DNA of 64,000 nucleotides, from NCBI GenBank assembly GCA_005503215.1, contig SCNS01000013.1, positions 1-64,000 on the forward strand, written 5' to 3'. Of the stretch, positions 51,224 through 58,733 are shown one piece after another (within the stretch, counting starts at the first letter, position 1; each line of letters starts with the position of its first letter). Origin of the DNA: Sphingomonadaceae bacterium 3R27C6. GTDB lineage: Bacteria; Pseudomonadota; Alphaproteobacteria; Sphingomonadales; Sphingomonadaceae. Both the position numbers and the translations under genes were made by a program. The notes under the pieces were generated by a model. The model did no database searches and was not told the DNA's origin. It was given only the letters and a program-made list of their open reading frames with translations.

Positions 51224-51556
51224 TCAGCTCCGATCGTCGCGGGGCCGGGGGCGTTTCCACGACAGCCTGAACGTCCGTCCATCATCATCGGCACGGAACA
51301 GCACCGGCCGGAACGCCGCCGGGAACAGCGGGCTGTCGATCTCCAACGCGATATAGTCGCCGGCACGTTCGCCGACCCGTTTCCACGCGCCGCCGACCTC
51401 GGGGCCATCCTCGTCGTCGAGGTGGACGCGGTAGTCGGGCGCATTTTCGGCGTCGCTCGGATCGAGCGCGACAAGCACGATCGCCTCGTTGATACCGAAT
51501 AGTCGGACGCGGCCGGCATAGCCGTCGGCGGTGGATTCAAAGATATTGGTTTGCAT
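51224..51556 (-). CDS. DUF736-family protein (first copy)
   Basis: The 110-residue protein follows the DUF736 pattern: a short N-terminal strand (NIFESTADGYAGRVRLFGI), DYRVHLDDEDGPEVGGAWKR, and a C-terminal YIALEIDSPLFPAAF. The family is known only from mobile elements and plasmids of proteobacteria and its job is unknown. ATG 51556 is chosen at the family start; it overlaps the traF end by 20 bases. A second, diverged copy is at 57284. Confidence 0.85.
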   Translation of the reverse strand: MQTNIFESTADGYAGRVRLFGINEAIVLVALDPSDAENAPDYRVHLDDEDGPEVGGAWKRVGERAGDYIALEIDSPLFPAAFRPVLFRADDDGRTFRLSWKRPRPRDDRS

Positions 51557-52115
51557 GGCCGATCTCCTTGGCTTCGGGGGTGGAAGGCGATGGGGACGGC
51601 GCGCGCAGATAGAGCGGCGTCGCGCGTCCGATGACGGCGGAAGCCGGCAGCGGGCCGAAGTAGCGGCCGTCCAGACTGTCGGGATGGGCGGGATTGAGCA
51701 GCAGCAGCTCGCCCGATCGCAGCGTGCGGCACCCCTGCCAGACCGGAAGCGGACGGCCCTGGCCATCACGCGCGCGGGCGATGGCGACGCGCCGGCCATC
51801 GACGCTCACCGCATCGCCGATCCGGCATGTCCGCTGCCCGGCTTTAGCCGCGACATGCTTCAAGAGCGGCACACCCTCGGGCAGATAGCCGCGCGTCGAA
51901 AGCCAATGCGCCAGCCGTTCGGGCGGCGCGACGGCGACCAGCGCGCCGATGGCGGGATCGCGGTCGGGATGGATGCGGTAGAGGCCGATGGGCGCGCTGG
52001 CGCTGGCGTTCCAGATGGCGCGCGGGAGCGGATTGGCGACGGCGATAGCGACGAACGCCGCGGCGAAGGCGGATGCGGCGATGGCCGTCGCCATGACGTA
52101 GCGGCGGCGTGTCAT
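51537..52115 (-). CDS. traF: TraF-type S26 signal peptidase
   Basis: The 192-residue protein has one membrane helix (ATAIAASAFAAAFVAIAVAN), the S26 serine motif SASAPIGLYRIHPD and the lysine in PLLKHVAAKAGQ. RP4 TraF cuts and circularises the TrbC prepilin, and trbC is present at 40603. ATG 52115 overlaps the DUF2840 stop (ATGA). Some relatives have a longer N-terminus, but this start fits both the helix and the overlap. Confidence 0.9.
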   Translation of the reverse strand: MTRRRYVMATAIAASAFAAAFVAIAVANPLPRAIWNASASAPIGLYRIHPDRDPAIGALVAVAPPERLAHWLSTRGYLPEGVPLLKHVAAKAGQRTCRIGDAVSVDGRRVAIARARDGQGRPLPVWQGCRTLRSGELLLLNPAHPDSLDGRYFGPLPASAVIGRATPLYLRAPSPSPSTPEAKEIGHANQYL

Positions 52116-52633
52116 CCCTCGATCTCCCGGCGCTTGAGCCAGGCGTGATGGCGCTCGATCGTGTAGAGGCGCGACGGCTGGCCGACGGCGATGCGGTTGT
52201 GGACGTGGCGCCAATGGTCGGCCGCCGCGTCGCAGGGATCGACGCCGGCCGCCTCCACCGCGTCGATCGCCGCGAGCACTTGTTGGACCTTGGGCCAGCC
52301 TTCGATCTTGAGCAGGATGTCCCCGCCCGGCCGCACGAACGGCAACGTCGTGTAGGCTTCGTTGGCCGCGACCGCGCGCACCACGTCGATGCGCGAGACG
52401 ATCGTGCCGAAGTCGTTCGACGCCCAGCGGACGAAGGCGAAGACGGCGCCCGGTCGGAAGCCGACCACGCGGGTTCGGCGGGTCAGGATGCGGTCCTGGG
52501 CGACGCGGCCGAAGCGTATCCAGTGCTCCAGCTTCTTCTCGATCCAGGTCAGCTCGACATGGGTGAGGCCGTCGCGGGCGAGCGCGCTGAACGCGCCGCC
52601 GCCGCGCACGGCGGGGGGCTGATCGTCGATCAT
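52112..52633 (-). CDS. DUF2840-family protein
   Basis: The 173-residue protein has the DUF2840 sequence: HVELTWIEKKLEHWIRFGRV, TRVVGFRPGAVFAFVRWASN, FGTIVSRIDVVRA and PGGDILLKIEGWPKVQQVLA. It is a constant member of the repA-traF cluster in ICEs of this kind, with unknown function. The start overlaps the stop of a doubtful small frame (52630-52908). Confidence 0.85.
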   Translation of the reverse strand: MIDDQPPAVRGGGAFSALARDGLTHVELTWIEKKLEHWIRFGRVAQDRILTRRTRVVGFRPGAVFAFVRWASNDFGTIVSRIDVVRAVAANEAYTTLPFVRPGGDILLKIEGWPKVQQVLAAIDAVEAAGVDPCDAAADHWRHVHNRIAVGQPSRLYTIERHHAWLKRREIEG

Positions 52634-52908
52634 GGGAGGTCTCCGGGGATGAGGCTCGCGACGGGGGCGGTGCGAGGGCGGCGACCTGGCCGCTGCGCGA
52701 GCGTCGAGCCGGCGAGCAAGGCCGCGCTGTCCACAGCCGCGCGCGCCGTTAGCAAGAATCCGAAGGATTCTTTTCTATTAGCACCGTTAGAAGTGGTGCG
52801 ATTCCGCGAGGATTTCTGCGGGTTTGCGAGGCCCGCGCGTTCTCGAAAGTCCGTGTCCGGCGTTCTTGATCGTCCGAATCCGGCTGTTCCCGATAGTCCG
52901 AACCTCAT
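52630..52908 (-). CDS. Doubtful 92-aa frame where parA is expected
   Basis: The frame starts at an ATG overlapping the repA stop (ATGA) and ends overlapping the DUF2840 start. That coupling favours a gene, but the protein (RFGLSGTAGFGRSRTPDTDF onward) is arginine-rich with no recognisable fold, and its coding stretch contains iteron-like repeats and an intrinsic-terminator hairpin. It may simply be non-coding origin sequence that happens to be open. In related ICEs a parA gene usually occupies this place. Confidence 0.25.
   Translation of the reverse strand: MRFGLSGTAGFGRSRTPDTDFRERAGLANPQKSSRNRTTSNGANRKESFGFLLTARAAVDSAALLAGSTLAQRPGRRPRTAPVASLIPGDLP
52754..52776 (+). terminator. Hairpin with T-run between repA and DUF2840
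   Basis: AAGAATCC (52754-52761) and GGATTCTT (52765-52772) form a perfect 8-bp stem with a GAA loop, followed on the plus strand by TTCTATT. In the minus direction the flank is A-rich before and not T-rich after, so as a terminator it would work on plus-strand transcripts. It may also be a structural element of the replication region. Confidence 0.5.
52849..52900. repeat. Iteron-like repeats downstream of repA
   Basis: GTCCG recurs at 52849, 52872 and 52896, every 23-24 bases, within longer related units (GTCCGTGTCCGGCGTTCTT, GTCCGAATCCGGCTGTTCC, GTCCGAACC). Spacing near two helical turns beside an initiator gene suggests iterons of an origin of replication. Confidence 0.5.
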
Positions 52909-53798
52909 GGCCAGTTCTCCACAGGCTTGAGGCCGACGCGGCGCATGGCGGCGTCGAACGGATCGACGGGGACGGGAGCGAAGTTCAGCCGGTCGCGGCC
53001 GAGCGCATGTTCGAGCGTGAGGACGTAGCCGGGGAGCGGCTGGCGCGCGACGATGGCGCGCAGCTCGAACGCGAACCGGCGCAGCGGCGAGAGCACGCCG
53101 GATTTGAGGTAAAGGTGCGGAACGTCGAAGCTCCAGCCGCCGCTCTGCCGTCCGCCATGCTTGCGCACGATGCGGTAGAGCCAGCGTTCGAGGCCGCCCG
53201 TCAGGTCGAAATAGGCGCGGTCGATGGTCAGCACGAGCGCGCGGTCGAGCACGCCGGCATAGAACCAATCGGGCAGGATCAGCTCGATCCCGAGCGCACG
53301 GCCGTTGCCGTCCGCCAGCTCGCGCCATTCGTTGATCCACGAGAAACGATGGCGGCGGCGCTGGTGCTGCTGCCGGATCGAGGTGGCGACGGTGGTGGAT
53401 TGCAGGCGGTCGAGCGCGGCCTTCAGCCGCTCGTAGCTCGCCTTGCCGGTGCCGCGCCGGGTGAACGCCAGTATCTCGTGCGGCGTCGTCACCATAAGGC
53501 GCGAGGTCGGCCGTCCGGCGTCGCGCGCCTCGATGAGCTGGCTCGCCGCCCATATCAGCACGTCGGCGTCCCAAATAGTCGCCATGCCATGCTCGGGCAC
53601 GGCCTCGACCGAGATCCACGTCGCGCCCATGCGGAAGTCGATGGGCGCGGTGCGGCGGGATTTGGCGAGGCTGAAGAACGGCCAGGCCATCAAGTCCTGC
53701 GCGTCGCGGGCCGCAAGGTCGCCGGGGACCGAGCGGAACAGCTCAAGCTGCGTGCGCTCGGCGCTGGACCGGCCGGAGAGGGAGCGTGCAGTGGGCAT
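52905..53798 (-). CDS. repA: Replication initiator protein A (RepA)
   Basis: The 297-residue protein has the replication initiator A sequence: DLMAWPFFSLAKSRRTAPID, GMATIWDADVLIWAASQLIE, SRLMVTTPHEILAFTRRGTG, and HGGRQSGGWSFDVPHLYLKS, with tandem winged-helix folds. Such initiators let ICEs replicate as circles after excision, which stabilises them. Iteron-like repeats follow the gene at 52849-52900. It lies 6 bases after a small excisionase-like gene. Confidence 0.9.
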   Translation of the reverse strand: MPTARSLSGRSSAERTQLELFRSVPGDLAARDAQDLMAWPFFSLAKSRRTAPIDFRMGATWISVEAVPEHGMATIWDADVLIWAASQLIEARDAGRPTSRLMVTTPHEILAFTRRGTGKASYERLKAALDRLQSTTVATSIRQQHQRRRHRFSWINEWRELADGNGRALGIELILPDWFYAGVLDRALVLTIDRAYFDLTGGLERWLYRIVRKHGGRQSGGWSFDVPHLYLKSGVLSPLRRFAFELRAIVARQPLPGYVLTLEHALGRDRLNFAPVPVDPFDAAMRRVGLKPVENWP

Positions 53799-53804
53799 CG
53801 GCGC

Positions 53805-54071
53805 TCAGCGGCGCACGCAATCGGTGGGGAGGCGCTTGGCGGGATAGACGACGCCGTTGCCCGGATCGGAGGTCGAGCGGCGGGTGCCGAGCGCGGCCCA
53901 GGAGTCGAGGTCGTCGATCGCATAGACGATCCGGCCGCCGAGCCTGCGGAACACCGGGCCGGTGCCGTAGCAGCGGTGCTTCTCCAGCGTGCGGGCCGAG
54001 AGACCGAGATGGATCGCCGCGTCGGGCGTCTTGAGATAGCGTGGCGTTGTGGCGGCGACAGGCTCGGCCAT
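53805..54071 (-). CDS. Helix-turn-helix (excisionase/AlpA-like) DNA-binding protein
   Basis: The 88-residue protein starts at ATG 54071 and has RYLKTPDAAIHLGLSARTLE followed by KHRCYGTGPVFRRLGGRIVY and YAIDDLDSW, the HTH_17 winged helix found in AlpA-like regulators and excisionases. It always precedes repA in elements of this family. It could act as a directionality factor or a repA regulator. Confidence 0.8.
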   Translation of the reverse strand: MAEPVAATTPRYLKTPDAAIHLGLSARTLEKHRCYGTGPVFRRLGGRIVYAIDDLDSWAALGTRRSTSDPGNGVVYPAKRLPTDCVRR

Positions 54072-54191
54072 GATGATCCTCCTGATGATGGCCGGCCCCG
54101 AAAAAGGGGTCCGGCGGACAGGAGGTGATCCTGGCGAAATGACCCCGGCGCGGAGAAGGGACAGCGCCGAGGGGAGCGGCAATGTCCCCTG

Positions 54192-54968
54192 TCAGCCGCC
54201 GCGCAGCAGGCGGAGATAGCCGCCGTCCCGCAGCTCGACGGCTTCGGCCAGCCAGCGGCGGACGCGCTTGCGCTCCTTGCTTTCAACCCATTCGGCGGCG
54301 CTGTAGCGGCGGACCCTGCGATGGATCAGCGAGGCGGCCAGCTCGCGTTGAGTGGCGCCTGCCTGGTGGCCGTCGAGCACTTGCAGCAAGGTGACGAGGT
54401 GCAGGCGCCGGAAGGGCGGCGGGCGCCACGCTGGCGGGCCGGCCGCCATGCCGTTGAGGCGGCGGCACAGGCGCTCGACCGACGCGAGGCGTGCGAAGGG
54501 GTTAGGTCCGATCGGCAGCATCACGGCCATCGGTCCGTGACACGGACCGCACATGCAAAGATGCTCGTCGCCATCGGGATCGGCGAGGATGATATGAAGG
54601 AAGTCGCCCATCCTGATCCGCGCGCGAACGTCGCCGAGCGCTCGCATGTCGAGAGGTTGCGCGCCGATTCCGGCAAGCGCGGGCGCGAGGACGATGCTGG
54701 CCGGCGACAGGTCTGGGCGCGCGACCGCCAGCTTGCGGTCGAAGGCCGAGCCGGGGGCGGCGTGGTAGCTGATGCCCCAGCGCTGCACGAGGTTGGCGGT
54801 CGCATTGTCGGCGGAGATCGTGCCGCGTTTCACGCGGCCGAGCGCACGGCGGTAGTCGGAGCGATAGCGCACGTTGCGGCTGAGATAGCCGATGGCGATA
54901 TCCGAATATTGCAGCGCGTCGTCCCCGGCCTCGTCCGGGGGCGCGCGCCAGTCCTTCTCAGGCGGCAT
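54192..54968 (-). CDS. DUF2285-domain protein
   Basis: The 258-residue protein is taken from ATG 54968, with GGGAGGGTCTCG upstream. It begins PPEKDWRAPPDEAGDDALQY, has YLSRNVRYRSDYRRALGRVK, and a C-terminal DUF2285 with RRLHLVTLLQVLDGHQAGAT and RELAASLIHRRVRRYSAAEW, a winged-helix-like region. Proteins of this type sit between ParB/DUF932 and repA genes and probably regulate the element. Confidence 0.78.
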   Translation of the reverse strand: MPPEKDWRAPPDEAGDDALQYSDIAIGYLSRNVRYRSDYRRALGRVKRGTISADNATANLVQRWGISYHAAPGSAFDRKLAVARPDLSPASIVLAPALAGIGAQPLDMRALGDVRARIRMGDFLHIILADPDGDEHLCMCGPCHGPMAVMLPIGPNPFARLASVERLCRRLNGMAAGPPAWRPPPFRRLHLVTLLQVLDGHQAGATQRELAASLIHRRVRRYSAAEWVESKERKRVRRWLAEAVELRDGGYLRLLRGG

Positions 54969-55126
54969 CGAGACCCTCCCAAGCATGGCCCTCTGCGGAG
55001 CGCGTTGGAAGATTTTCTCAGTCGCGGGGGCATGGAGAAGCCCTGCCGAATGGGTGGGCGCATAGCCGATTCAAGTCAGCGATTTGGCCTGATTTCTGCG
55101 CTTTTGCGATGCTGACAGAATGGTCG

Positions 55127-55390
55127 TTATGAGCCAGATGGACGTAGATAATGGCGATATCCGGTCTCAGACATCCATCTCGCGCGCGCAAGATGGGAGT
55201 CGTAGACCAACTGGGCGCGTTCGGGTTCCCTCTCCGGGTCAATCCCGAAAATGATCCGCACGGCCTCGCGCCAATCGGCTTTTTCCGCTGCCGCGTCTAA
55301 CAGTCGCCAGTAGGTGCGGTGATGGCGTTCGTCATACTCGGTGACGTGCGGCGCATCAGGCGCGCTGTCCTCGAAAGCAGTTATGGCCAT
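55127..55390 (-). CDS. Small DUF2285-associated protein, 87 aa
   Basis: The sequence YWRLLDAAAEKADWREAVRI followed by FGIDPEREPERAQ and DSHLARARWMSETGYRHYL is typical of small proteins in ICEs that accompany DUF2285 genes. The core is helical and ends with a conserved YRHYLR. No enzyme motif is seen. A regulatory DNA-binding role is assumed. Confidence 0.7.
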   Translation of the reverse strand: MAITAFEDSAPDAPHVTEYDERHHRTYWRLLDAAAEKADWREAVRIIFGIDPEREPERAQLVYDSHLARARWMSETGYRHYLRPSGS

Positions 55391-55529
55391 TGCCTCGCTT
55401 CGCTTTCAGCAATTGCTCCCTGCGCCCGCAGATTGGCAGGCTATACACCATAATGGACCGAAGCAATTACACTGTCTTCGCTATGGCGGCACGATGCTGA
55501 GAGCATAATAAAGCGAACATCGACGCCCA

Positions 55530-55781
55530 TTACTTCCTCGATTTCTCTGCCGCGCCGCGCACCAGCATGACGCCTTCGCCGCGTTCCGAATCAAGGAAGA
55601 CGATGCCTGCGTCCTCCAGCGCCTTGACCACCTGATGGCGGGTATCTTCGCGCACGGGCAGGTTATTCTCGGATTCGAGACGTTTGAGCGCAGTCAACGC
55701 AACAAGGGCCTCGTCGGCAAGCATCTCCTGGGTCCAATTGAGAAGCGCGCGAGCGGCCCGCACCTGGCGGGAAGTGATCAT
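55530..55781 (-). CDS. XRE-family helix-turn-helix regulator
   Basis: The 83-residue protein is a single XRE domain (ITSRQVRAARALLNWTQEML, LVALTALKRLESE) with a short C-terminal strand pair (GIVFLDSERGEGVMLV). A 15-bp palindrome lies 43 bases before its start. Such small regulators often hold ICE transfer or excision genes off in the host. Confidence 0.82.
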   Translation of the reverse strand: MITSRQVRAARALLNWTQEMLADEALVALTALKRLESENNLPVREDTRHQVVKALEDAGIVFLDSERGEGVMLVRGAAEKSRK

Positions 55782-55823
55782 ACGCGATCACGTTCACGAG
55801 GCCGGGCCTATGCGCCATGAAAA

Positions 55824-55838
55824 CGACTATTATAGTCG
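55824..55838. promoter_or_regulatory. Palindrome upstream of the XRE regulator
   Basis: CGACTATTATAGTCG is a perfect 7-bp inverted repeat around one T. It lies in the AT-rich stretch before the XRE gene and is the obvious candidate for its own operator. Confidence 0.5.
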
Positions 55839-56026
55839 CCTTGGTATAAGGGGAACCGACAAACGCGAGCCGAGCGAACGTCCGGCGAGCGCGCCTTTTC
55901 CAGCGGCCGCGCGGACCATCGGGCCGCGCGGCCGCTGCCGATACGGGCATCCGAGTCGGCGGCGTTATGCCGGCGACAGGAAGCGAAGCCGCAGGGCCGG
56001 ACGGTCCAGCCCTGCGGCAATGGGCG

Positions 56027-56872
56027 TCAACCTGTCTTGAGGCGTTGCATCCCTTCGGCCAGCGTCCAGAGCGCGCGGTTGAGCGTCACATTCTGGTCGA
56101 TGCCGTTGATCGGTCGCGAACGGCTGCGACGGATATGGCCTTCGGCATTGCGCTTGCTGCCATGCAGCCCGCCCCGAATGATGTTCTCCTGTATCACGTT
56201 GAAGGTGGTCCACAGGCTGCTGTCCCGATCCTCGTGACGGCGCGGCTCGATGATCTGCTCGGGGGTAAGCGGGCTTTCATCATCGCCATAGCGGGCGACA
56301 AGGCTGACCTCGCCAAGCAAGCGCTGCTCATCTTCGGAAAGCCGAACCTCCTTCATCGTCTCGCTGGCGTCGATCAGCCGGGGGAAGTCCTCCGCCACGG
56401 TGTAAACGCCTTCGATGATGTCGTGCTGGATATTGCCCTTATGCGGCACGCGGACTTCCTCGAACCGCTCGCCCGCGATCATGCTGTTGGTGCAGACAAA
56501 CCGCAGCATCCCGGCGAACATCTGATAGGCGCTAGTCCCGTCATGGCTGTTGACGATGATGACCTCGGCGGCCTCGGGCTTGCCGATGCCTCCGTCCCGG
56601 CGCAGCCGCAGCATATGCTTGGCGTGGCCGTGGCGGCTGCCGTCACGCGGGACCGACTGGACGGCGAAGAACGGGAACCATCCCTCTCGGCGCAGCCCCT
56701 CCACGATGTCGATGGTCGGGACATAGACATAGCGCTCCGAACGGCTGTCGTGCGCCTCGTTGGCGAAGATGGATGGGACGTGGCGATAGAGCGCCTCGTT
56801 GTCGAGCGGCTCGCGCCCGCTGATCTGATGGGCGTTGCGGCCGAACCGGGTGGCGAGGTGGTGGATGCTCAT
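56027..56872 (-). CDS. DUF932-family protein
   Basis: The 281-residue protein starts at ATG 56872 after AAGGAAAGACC. It has the DUF932 pattern: ALYRHVPSIFANEAHDSRSE, GWFPFFAVQSVPRDGSRHGH, EVIIVNSHDGTSAYQMFAGM, RFVCTNSMI. The family resembles phage/plasmid proteins of unknown function, some studied as plasmid stabilisation factors. Its 5' leader is a copy of the one before parB (60864). Confidence 0.85.
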   Translation of the reverse strand: MSIHHLATRFGRNAHQISGREPLDNEALYRHVPSIFANEAHDSRSERYVYVPTIDIVEGLRREGWFPFFAVQSVPRDGSRHGHAKHMLRLRRDGGIGKPEAAEVIIVNSHDGTSAYQMFAGMLRFVCTNSMIAGERFEEVRVPHKGNIQHDIIEGVYTVAEDFPRLIDASETMKEVRLSEDEQRLLGEVSLVARYGDDESPLTPEQIIEPRRHEDRDSSLWTTFNVIQENIIRGGLHGSKRNAEGHIRRSRSRPINGIDQNVTLNRALWTLAEGMQRLKTG

Positions 56873-57055
56873 GGTCTTTCCTTCCGTGGGCTTGGGTTTC
56901 CGCGCAGCGGAGCGCCGCGCTGAAACCCTGCCCGTCGGCGAGACCGGGGGTGCAACCGGAGTGGGCGGCTTCGCGGGGAACCGGCTGCACGGAACGCGAA
57001 GCGTGGAGGAAGCTGGGCGGAAGCCGCTCCGAAGGGCGCTGGGGGCAGAGCCCCA
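56873..57055 (-). repeat. Duplicated ~180-bp 5' leader, copy 1 (before DUF932)
   Basis: This sequence, read on the minus strand, matches 60864-61045 over its length apart from small gaps and changes. Closest to the gene it forms a hairpin with arms GGGTTTC (56922-56928 on minus) and GAAACCC (56894-56900 on minus) and an inner GCGC/GCGC pair, ending about 20 bases before the start codon. The rest up to the DUF736 gene at 57284 is GC-rich and has no gene. Confidence 0.7.
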
Positions 57056-57283
57056 AGCAACCGCGCCGCCCCGGCGACGCATGACGGGCCTGCGGCTCGC
57101 GGCGTTCGGGGGCGCGAGCGCGCAACGTCGCGCCGAGGAATGAACGGCGGCAGCCGTCGACTGCGAGGTTCTCAGCGCCATCCGCCGGAAGCCGGCCGGG
57201 CTATACGATCACGCATGGCCCCCGGTCGCTTTTTCGGAGGCTGGAGAAGGTGCGCCCCGCCGTGTGGCGGGGCGCCGGTGGGA

Positions 57284-57583
57284 TCAGTCGGACACCAGCT
57301 CGTAGTCGCCAGTGGTCTCGTTCTCGAACAGCCGGAGATAGACCGGCGTGCCGCCGGGAAGGGTCAGCTTGAACGAGACGTAATCGCGCTGCTCCTTGCT
57401 GGTCTTCTTCCAGGCGGCGCCGAACTCGATGCGCTCGTCGTCGGCCGCCACGATGCGGAAGTCGGGAGCCTTGTCATTGTCCTTGCCGTCGATCGGGCGA
57501 AGCTCGACCTGCTCGCGCGTGCCGAAGAAGCGGATTTCGCCGGTGTAGCCGCGATTGGTGGTGGTGAAGATGCCGCGGATCAT
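57284..57583 (-). CDS. DUF736-family protein (second copy)
   Basis: The 99-residue protein begins IRGIFTTTNRGYTGEIRFFG and contains DFRIVAADDERIEFGAAWKK and YVSFKLTLPGGTPVYLRLFE, a clear DUF736. It is more typical of the family than the copy at 51224, with which it shares the Y-G-x-hydrophobic start and GAAWK/GGAWK. The start ATG at 57583 follows AAGGACTGACGAT. Function unknown. Confidence 0.85.
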   Translation of the reverse strand: MIRGIFTTTNRGYTGEIRFFGTREQVELRPIDGKDNDKAPDFRIVAADDERIEFGAAWKKTSKEQRDYVSFKLTLPGGTPVYLRLFENETTGDYELVSD

Positions 57584-57904
57584 ATCGTCAGTCCTTTCTT
57601 GCCTCGGGACCACGCCATTGCGGCCTCGATGGCTGTCGACCGGACGGGGGACGACTGACCTGCACCCGAAGGGCGGAACGAAGTGGCTGGCGGTGGCGGA
57701 CGGCTTTTTTGCTTCGCGATGCAAAGCCGGCAGGGCCGGCGGCGGAAAAAAGCCGTGCGACGCCGTTGCGGGGAGGCAGGCGGACCTCGGCCAGACAAGC
57801 CTTTTCAGAGGCCGTGTGGCGGCGTGCCGAGAGCAGATGCGGGGAAGACGACGTTGCGGCATCCCTGACGCCACCTCATGTCGCGCCAAGGCGAACCGAT
57901 CACA
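57584..57904 (+). other. Gene-free stretch
   Basis: These 321 bases contain no reading frame I can support. They are GC-rich with short purine runs, and include the promoter region for the minus-strand DUF736 gene. Confidence 0.35.
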
Positions 57905-58036
57905 TCAGAGAAGCGTGCTTTGGAGAATGAGCAGGACGACGCAGTAATAAATGACGATCCCGGTGACATCGACCAGCGTGGCGACGAACGGCGCGGTCGC
58001 GCTCGCCGGATCGAAGCCCAAGCGCGTCTGGAGCAT
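57905..58036 (-). pseudogene. C-terminal fragment of an MgtE-like magnesium transporter
   Basis: The frame gives LGFDPASATAPFVATLVDVT followed by GIVIYYCVVLLIL and a stop. This is the last membrane helix of MgtE transporters, where D-P-A-x-x-x-x-P-F-V-x-T-x-x-D-V is the conserved ion-pore segment. Only about 40 residues remain and no upstream part is present. It is probably a relic of an insertion or gene capture. Confidence 0.6.
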
Positions 58037-58074
58037 CCGATCAGCCACCGTCGGACTGGCCCATTCGGCCAGCG

Positions 58075-58554
58075 CTATTCGATGAAGGCGGCGAGGTTGC
58101 GCAGCGTCGATGCCATTCCGGCCTGGTGGTCGTCGGCGCTGATACCCGGCGGCACGTTCGCGCAGAGGATGGTGACGCGGGTGCCATCGGCAACGGGCGT
58201 CAGCGTCGTCGTCACCCGCATCGTTCCGGCGAAGGCAGGATCGTCGGAAGCGAACACCACATCTTCCACGATGCGCTCGTAGGGGAGCAGCTCGACGAAC
58301 TGGCCGGCGAAGCGGTCCTCCCGTTCGGAGGACTTTCCGACCACGCCGGGCGCGGGATCGTCATAGATGAAGGCCATGCGATAGCCGCCGCCAGCGCGTG
58401 CGTCGAACGACTCGATGCGCGCGTGCATCCCCTTTGGCGGCCGCCAGGACGCCACCGATTCGGCGTCGGTCATGGCCCGGAAGATGTCGCGCGGCGGAGC
58501 CAGGATCGTGCGTGAGGCCGTGTCGATTCGCGCGCTGTCCGATGCTATCGCCAT
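58075..58554 (-). CDS. SRPBCC / AHSA1-type START-like protein
   Basis: The 159-residue protein has the AHSA1-like helix-grip fold: SRTILAPPRDIFRAMTDAES, VASWRPPKGMHARIESFDAR, GGGYRMAFIYDD and a C-terminal long helix (HQAGMASTLRNLAAFI). Such proteins bind hydrophobic ligands and are often stress-related; many act with ArsR-type regulators. None is beside it. It is cargo with no evident link to transfer. Confidence 0.82.
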   Translation of the reverse strand: MAIASDSARIDTASRTILAPPRDIFRAMTDAESVASWRPPKGMHARIESFDARAGGGYRMAFIYDDPAPGVVGKSSEREDRFAGQFVELLPYERIVEDVVFASDDPAFAGTMRVTTTLTPVADGTRVTILCANVPPGISADDHQAGMASTLRNLAAFIE

Positions 58555-58679
58555 GCCGGATGATTAGCGGGAAGCGGGGCCAGCCGCCAACGCATCGCGA
58601 GCCGGGCCACGCCCGGCGAGCGCATTTTTCCTGAACGCCAGAGCGGCCGCGCCCGGACAAGAGCGCGGCCGCGAATTAT

Positions 58680-58705
58680 CCGGCCTTCACGAAGGGAAAG
58701 GCCGG
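58680..58705 (-). terminator. Hairpin after parB
   Basis: CCGGCCTT (58680-58687) and AAGGCCGG (58698-58705) form a perfect 8-bp stem with a 10-base loop, 28 bases after the parB stop on the minus strand. There is no T-run, so it may act as a pause/3'-stabilising hairpin, not as a classical terminator. A second GC-rich repeat, GCGGCCGCG, lies just beyond. Confidence 0.4.
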
Positions 58706-58733
58706 AACCGCTCGCGCGGTCCCGGCCCGTCAC

